64,000 nucleotides of DNA from Adiantum capillus-veneris. Its lineage: Eukaryota > Streptophyta > Polypodiopsida > Polypodiales > Pteridaceae. Below are positions 57,612 through 64,000 of this stretch, one piece after another. Positions within the stretch are counted from its first letter, which is position 1, and the number at the start of each line of letters is the position of its first letter. The stretch spans positions 22,954,896-23,018,895 of the forward strand of contig CM043960.1 of NCBI GenBank assembly GCA_014529385.2, given 5' to 3'. The notes under the pieces are model-generated. The model saw nothing but the letters and a program-made list of their open reading frames with translations. It searched no databases and was not told the origin of the DNA. Position numbers and translations under genes: made by a program.

Positions 57612-58605
57612 ATGTCTGACGGTTTCAGTCAGATTGTTACTGAGAAGCTTGAGAAAAATAACTACCCTGCATGGAAGTTCAGAATAAAAAATTTCCTAAA
57701 AGGAAAAGGTTATTGGGACTATGTAGAAGGAGACAATGAAAAGGAACCCGAGATTCCTGAGGCAAATGCTACAGCAGAACAAAGGAAAGCTTTGGGGGAC
57801 TGGCAACAAGGCCAGAGCAAAGTGATGTATTGGCTTTCTATGAGCATCACAGATGGCATGATGGTCTATCTACAGGATGCTGAAACCCCCGCCATTGCAT
57901 GGAGAAACTTAGGCAGAGTGTTCGAGGTGAACACCAAGGCCAGGAAGCTTCAACTAAAGTCGGAGCTAAATCAGGTTAAGAGGAACAACCTCTCAATCAA
58001 TGATTATGCCTTGAAGATCAAGAGTATCATTGAGGCTCTTGGATCTATTAAAGTCTCAGTGGAAGACGATGACATTGTCCGTGCATGCTTGGATGGTCTA
58101 GGAGATGAGTATGTACATTTTAGGTCTTCCATGAATACAAGAGACGACATCCCGTGTTCCAAGATTTGATTTCTATGCTTATTCTTGAGGAGAAGAACCT
58201 TGACACATCTTCTTCTCATGGCAGAAATAATTCTGAACAGGCCTTCTATTCTAACTCCAACAGAGGTAGAGGTAGAGGTCGTGGTCGAGGCCCAAGGGGT
58301 TGCAGGGGCCAATTTCTGGAAGGTCAATCAAATCAAAACAATACAGGTGGCAGGGGAAACCAGTCTCAAGGTAGGGGGAGTCAAAGAGGTCGTGGTGCAG
58401 GATCAAGCAGGCAGCAACATACTCTAGATAGCAGAGAATGTTGGACTTGTGGTGAAAGAGGTCACATGTCACATGACTGTCCAAAGGGAAAAGCAAGTGG
58501 AAAGAGAGAACATGGCAACTATGCATCTACTAGCAGAGATGCAGATGACAGCAAAAACGAGCGCATGTTTGTTATGCAGCAGGTAATGAATACAATGACT
58601 GCAGA
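57612..58605 (+). pseudogene. Copia C2 gag
   Basis: ATG 57612 (MSDGFSQIVTEKLEKNNYPA) begins a UBN2-type gag. It is open to 58169, where a frameshift near 58150 moves the reading to the 58154 frame. The rest includes Arg/Gly-rich repeats (GRGRGRGRGPRG) and the CCHC knuckle CWTCGERGHMSHDC at about 58439. Confidence 0.92.
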
Positions 58606-59905
58606 GAATTCCACCCAAGATGATGTTTGGTATGTGGATTCAGGTGCCTCTAATCACATGACGTCTCGTGGAGAGTGGTTTAGAGATATGCGCAAAAAAC
58701 CAGATGTGTCAGGCTATGTGCAGACAGGAGATGACACAGCTCACCCCATTGCTCATGTAGGGGACATACCTCTAAATACGAAGAGTGGGAAATCAAAGTA
58801 CTTAGCAGATGTACTTCATGTCCCAAACATTACAAAGAATCTTGTTTCTGTTGGACAAATGGTTGAGCAGGGTTTGCAGGTTCGCTTCAATCCAAATGGC
58901 TGTTATGTAGAAGATTTCCAGAATCGCTGTAAGCTGATCACAGAGGGCAATTGTGTGGGCAGAATGTTTACGCTGAATGTAGACATGCTTGAGGTAAAAG
59001 CTGCATTATTTTCACAGGGCACAGGTGTTGTGGCTGATGTTGACATTTGGCACAAACGCATTGGCCATGTCAATGAGCAGAGATTGCACAGCATGCAATC
59101 AAAACAGATTGTAAAAGGTTTGCCTAAATTCAAGGTGGATGGTATGCATAAAGTGTGTGAAGCATGCCAGTTTGGAAAACAGTCAAAGGGCTCATTTCCA
59201 CATGAGCGCAATGTATGTAAAAAGCCACTTGAGGTGGTGCACACAGATGTTTGGGGTCCAACCGATACTGCAAGTATACATGGTTGCAGGTATTATGTCT
59301 CTTTCATTGATGACCATACAAGGAAAGTATGGGTCTACTTCATGCGTAACAAAAGTGAAGTGTTTGGTCACTTTCAAGACTTCAAAGTCATGATTGAGAA
59401 GGAGACATATATGCAAATCAAGACATTGAGGTCAGATGGAGGGGGAGAGTACTTCTCCAATGATTTTTCAGATTTTCTGCGAATGCATGGTATACGCAAG
59501 CAGTTTACATGCAGATATACTCCACAACAGAATGGGGTCGCAGAAAGGAAAAACAGGCACATTGCAGAGGTTGCACATGCATTGATGAATGAGAAGAACA
59601 TGCCTCATCATTTCTGGGCTGAAGCCGTAAATACAACTGTGTACATTATGAACAGGACACCTACAACTGCGGTGCATGATGTAACACCTGAGGAAAAGTT
59701 TACAGGTACAAAGCCTGATTTGGCACACTTGAAAGTGTTTGGCTGCATAGATTAGGTGCATGTACCAGATGAGTTGCGTAGGAAATTGGATCCTAAAGCA
59801 GAGAAATGTATTCTTGTGGGATATTCCCTTGAACAAAAGGGGTACATGTGCTACAATCCTACTACACGAGAATTACGAGTGAGCAGAGATGTAGTCTTTG
59901 ATTAG
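58606..59905 (+). pseudogene. Copia C2 protease and integrase
   Basis: Protease VWYVDSGASNHMTS near 58630. Integrase zinc domain IWHKRIGHVNEQRL with CEACQFGK. Core acidic residues appear in HTDVWGPTD, LRSDGGGEY and NGVAERKNRH. A TAG at 59753-59755 and another at 59903-59905 interrupt an otherwise single frame, so the whole 58154-61963 stretch carries just two nonsense codons. Confidence 0.93.
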
Positions 59906-61963
59906 ATGAGCAACTGGTACAGTAATGCACATGGCACTATTGGGGCTGATGTAAAAGATGATGTGGTTGTACAAAATGTGAGGCCACAGTCACAGGTTTT
60001 GAGTGGACCACAAGAGTCCTCTTCTCGTGGCTCTGTTGAGAAACCATGGAATGGTAGACTACGTACGCAGGTTACTCCACCAACAGGTACAGGGAATGTA
60101 TCACGAAAAGGAAAGGAAAAGGTTGATGAACCTCCCTTTATGGCTGATGCATCATTAGGTTTTTCACATGTAGACATAGATTCAGATGGTTCTAAACAAA
60201 GTCTTGATGAGGAATTTGGAATTCCGGCTGTCAGGACACCTGGTGTAAGGAAAGTACAAGAAGATGCTAGAGGGCAAAGGAGTGACACAGGACCGCGCAG
60301 ATCTAATAGAGTCAGAAATCCAGTTCAGAAATTGACTTATGATGGGTATCTAGCGCATCACCAAGCCTACATGGCTAAGGTGATACATGATGTGGAGCCC
60401 ACATGTTTCGAGGATGCAGTTGGAAATGTGCATTGGGATGATGCAATGAATGAAGAGATGGCTGCATTGGAAGCAAACGACACATGGGAGTTGGTGCCAT
60501 TGCCAAGTGGCAAGAAAGCTATTGGCTGTAAATGGGTTTATAAAACCAAGCATAAGGCTGATGGTAACATTGAGCGTCACAAGGCAAGGCTGGTCGCAAA
60601 GGTCTATGCACAGACGTATGGCATAGACTATGAGGAGACCTTTGCTCCAGTGGCAAAGATGACGACTGTGAGAGCTGTCATAGCAGTGTCTGCATCTAGA
60701 GGATGGATTATGCATCAAATGGATGTAAAGAATGCCTTCTTGAATGGTGAGTTGCAAGAGGAAGTGTATATGGATCAGCCACCTGGTTATGTCGATCCAG
60801 GTTACCCAGATTATGTATGCAGGCTTCTCAAAGCTTTGTATGGTTTGAAGCAGGGCTCTAGAGCATGGTATGACAGGATTGCCAAGTATCTTGTCAGTAT
60901 TGGGTTTAGGAGAGCTCATGCAGATCATTCACTCTATGTACGTGAGATTGAAGTGGGGATTGTGGTCATTACCATATATGTAGATGACCTTATTATTGTG
61001 GGTGACAATGCTATGGAGATTGACCATGTGAAGGGTCTTCTCAAACAGGAGTTTGAAATGAAAAATTTGGGCGAATTGCGCTACTTTCTTGGCATTGAGG
61101 TGATCAGGACTCCAGAGGGTGTATGGCTGTCACAGAGACAGTATGCTTTGGACATGTTGTCAAAGTATGGTATGGCTGATTGTAAGCCAATTTCTATTCC
61201 CTTGGATGTGAATGCAAAGCTGAGTGCAGAGAAGGGTGATGTTGTTGAGGATGTCAATATGTACAGGAACATGGTGGGTAGTCTAATCTACTTGACTATC
61301 ACGAGGCCAGACTTGAGCTACACAGTAGGCTTGGAGAGTCAGTTCATGCAGCTTCCGAGGAAGCCACATTTGGATGGAGTACGACGCACACTTAGGTATG
61401 TGCAAGGGACTCTTGACTACGCATTGTTCTATGCAACAGATGCACCATTAGCATTGTATGGGTATACAGATGCAGATTGGGCAGGTAGCATTGTTGATAG
61501 GAGATCTACGAGTGGCTTCATGTTCTCTTTTGGGAGTGCTGCTGTTACTTGGAGCAGCAAAAAGCAGCCTACGGTTGCTTTATCGAGCACAGAGGCCGAG
61601 TACAGAGGTGCAGCAGTTGCGGCGTGCGAGGTAGCTTGGCTACGCACATTACTTGAGGACTTGGGAGTGCATGTGGACCAGCAGATTGTCATTCATTGTG
61701 ACAACCTCAGCAACATGCAGTTGGCTAGGAACCCAGTGTTCCATGCTAGGACCAAACACATAGAGGTCCATTACCACTACGTTCGAGAGCGAGTGTTGGC
61801 GGGCGACATCGACTTGGTCTACGTCAGCACAGAGGAGCAGATAGCGGATATCTTTACCAAGTCCCTCGGAGCTGAGAAGCTTCGACGTTTCCGGACTATG
61901 CTTGGACTTTGCGACATGCAGAGCTCGAGGGGGAGTGTTGAGATGTCGAGCTCTACACCTTGA
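59906..61963 (+). pseudogene. Copia C2 reverse transcriptase and RNase H
   Basis: Open for 685 codons. RT begins near KKAIGCKWVYKTKHKADG and contains ETFAPVAKMTTVRAV, MDVKNAFLNGELQEEVYM and the catalytic YVDD at 60977-60988. RNase H has YTDADWAGS, STSGFMFSFGS, SSKKQPTVALSSTEAEYRGA and CDNLSNMQLARNPVFHARTK. The stop lies 28 bp inside the 3' LTR. This part could still encode intact enzyme domains, but the upstream stops and frameshift prevent a full polyprotein. Confidence 0.93.
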
Positions 61964-62252
61964 GCTGGCATCCACTACGGGTCTTGGCCGCTTACGGCAT
62001 TTACTCACTGGCGCGTTAGGTGACCGACACGGAGGATCTCTGCAGTGATTCTACAGCTGGACTACACTTATAGTGCCAGCCTAGTACGCTTCTAGCGAGT
62101 TCACACTTAGTGACCGCATGTACATATGTGCTATTTTTCAGCTTTAGCACTTAGTCATTTTGTACTCTCTTTTCTGTGAAGAAGAAGAAGAAGCTTTCCA
62201 TCTCTGTGTGCTTTGTGCTTGTCTTGTGTAGCTCTCTTGCATCCTCATTCTT
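61936..62252 (+). mobile_element. Copia C2 3' LTR (about 317 bp)
   Basis: Begins TGTTGAGATGTCGAGC directly after the purine tract GAGGGGGAG and ends near CATTCTTTACA, where C1 sequence resumes. The end is inferred from the C1 comparison because no second LTR is available. Confidence 0.75.
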
Positions 62253-64000
62253 TACAAAAAATACATTTGACAGCCTTATCATCCAACTTTTTGTGTTGTG
62301 TTTGTGGCACCAAAGCATATGCCAAACATCCAAAAACACACATGTGCTCAATAGAAGGCTTTCTATCATGACATGCTTCATATGGAGTAATAGAATGCAA
62401 AGCTTTTATAGGACACCTGTTTATTACATAAGTGGCACACATGATGGCCTCAAGCCAAAAAGAATGCGGCAAAGATTGACTTTTGACCATACATCGTGCC
62501 ATTTCCGTAAGTGACCTATATTGTCCTCTCAGCAACACCATTCTGCTGAGGCGTATAAGGCACTGTACATTGGTGTTTTATCCATGAATAGCCAGAAATG
62601 CATTAAATTCATGAGACATATACTCCCCCCCTCGATCGGAACGGAGGGTGCCCATAGTACATTTCAAGACATTTTCAACCATAGCTAGAAATTGTTTGCA
62701 GCACATAACTACTTCGGACTTTGCTTTAAGCGGAAATACCCATGCATGCCTGGAATAATCATCAATAAAAGTCACGAAGTAAAGGTAATTGCCCAAGGAT
62801 GGAGTTTGGGCCCACAAACATCACCATGCACAAGTTGCAACCTGTATGTGGACCTAACTGAACCATCCTTTGGAAACTTAGAATGCTGCATCTTACCCAA
62901 AATACAGCCTTCACAAACATGTTTAGCAGGTGCTTCAAGAGGCGGCAAAGAAGCAAGCATATCAAATTTTTGCAAATGCATCAAACTGGAAAAATTCAGA
63001 TGACCAAAACGTGCATGCCAAAGTTTTGCATTTAGAATAGCCTTTGAATCCACAACAACATTTGCAAAATTCTACCCAAACTTGTCATACAAAGTGAGAT
63101 TATACAACCTATGGCATAAAATGCCAGATGCAACAATTTCATCACTGAAACTTAGATCATGTACAATACATCTATCATCCACAAATTTGACTACAAGACC
63201 AAGTCTAGCAAGTTCAAATACATACAAAAGATTCTTCTTGATGCCAGGCACATAAAGTGCATCAACAAGTGTGAAAGAACTGCCATTTGCAGTAGTAAGC
63301 ACAATCTTTCCAACTCCTTGAACCGGATAAGAGGCGTTGTTGGCACAAGTAACTGAATTCCCATGAGGGACAGACTCAAGAGAGGTGAACAAATCACGAT
63401 GTGAGGTAATGTGCTTTGTAGCACCACTATCAAAATACCACACATGTGAATCTACAGCAACTGACATGCATGCATCATGGAAATCAGGATTATAGGTACA
63501 CTCTACACTTTCACAGAAGACTTAACAATAGCTACATTTGTAGTGGAACCAACATTTGTAGTGGAACCACCCTCTTTCTTCTTAGCCTCTTTGGCCTTCA
63601 TTAGGACACTGCTTGATCAAGTGATCATTAGCTTTACAATAATGGCAACGCATCTTCTTTTTGCCCTTATTACCAGAATTTCTAGACAAATTGCTATCAG
63701 CAGAAGCATTAGGAATAGGTGATTTTCCACTTGCAGAAGAACCATAAGAAGTGGCTGCATTGTTGTTACCACCCTTTCTTTGAGCAACAATAGAAGCATG
63801 TATAACAACTGCACACTGTCTAGTCCTGATTTTTCTTGAAAGTGACTCTTGTAACAACAATGTGCACAATGCATCAAACATTACAACTTCAGGATTTCCT
63901 TGGGTCATGAGTCTCCAAGTACTAACAAAAGTATGGTAAGAGTCTGGCAAGGCATCAAGAACAGTCTGCACAAGAGAGCTGTCTGAAATGACTTCACCTG
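62253..64000 (-). pseudogene. Copia C1 gag, protease and integrase, third copy (5' part)
   Basis: Continuation of the split C1 element: integrase parts (62541-62245, 62817-62578, 63053-62772, with LWHARFGHLNFSSL and CEGCILGK), protease WYFDSGATKHITSH near 63440 and the gag knuckle CHYCKANDHLIKQC near 63620. Several frame breaks occur. The 5' LTR should lie beyond the window end. Confidence 0.9.

Larger units (their letters stand above)
57406..62252 (+). mobile_element. Ty1/copia element C2 nested in C1, lacking its 5' LTR
   Basis: Plus-strand gag-protease-integrase-RT-RNase H with a 3' LTR, lying between the two halves of a minus-strand C1 element. About 510 bp of C1 (30195-30705 in the full copy) is absent at the junction. 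No 5' LTR or primer-binding site is found before gag, so one deletion probably removed the C2 5' LTR and the adjacent C1 DNA. Confidence 0.85.

Overview
This window is retrotransposon-rich land-plant nuclear DNA. It holds one clearly intact host gene, a three-exon FRIGIDA-like gene at 20007-22045. Almost everything else is LTR retrotransposons of at least five families, a LINE ORF1 remnant, a decayed SWIM-type transposase-like gene and long GA microsatellites. Primer-binding sites complementary to plant initiator-Met and Asp tRNAs, a chromodomain at the end of one Ty3 integrase and the FRIGIDA domain all point to a plant. I cannot name the species; a fern or another large-genome non-angiosperm would fit, but that is only an impression. 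There are no CRISPRs, rRNA genes or bacterial features.

Layout. 1-4052: 3' part of a Ty1/copia element (family C1) plus flanking non-coding LTR element 'X'; the same segment recurs in inverted orientation at 26681-30480. 4053-6870: microsatellites, a minus-strand LINE ORF1 remnant and short tandem repeats. 6871-19253: a composite Ty3/gypsy chromovirus, LTR-internal(truncated)-LTR(truncated)-internal-LTR, bounded by the 5-bp target duplication GGGGA. 19305-19890: G/GA tract and three ~182-bp tandem repeats. 20007-22045: FRIGIDA-like gene. 22046-26680: non-coding DNA with a dispersed direct repeat and microsatellites. 26681-33592: inverted copy of X carrying a near full-length C1 copia element. 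33593-44046: decayed Asp-primed Ty3 element with a second retropepsin-like domain fused behind the integrase, then an open 142-codon ORF. 44047-49427: non-coding, with two long GA arrays. 49428-50340: minus-strand pseudogene with a ParB-like DGNHR motif. 50371-51186: six copies of a 25-32-nt hairpin repeat. 52290-55500: degenerate zinc-finger/SWIM transposase-like gene. 55887-64000: another C1 copia on the minus strand, split by a plus-strand copia of a second family (C2, about 57406-62252).

Nearly every retroelement reading frame carries frameshifts or stops, so none looks autonomous. The composite gypsy LTRs are nevertheless almost identical where compared by eye, implying recent insertion. 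Its last LTR ends 753 bp upstream of the FRIGIDA-like start codon on the same strand, the clearest place where transposon and host gene may interact. Most novel-looking: the post-integrase retropepsin-like domain and following ORF, the hairpin array between two divergent decayed ORFs, and the inverted duplication whose two arms share one copia insertion event.
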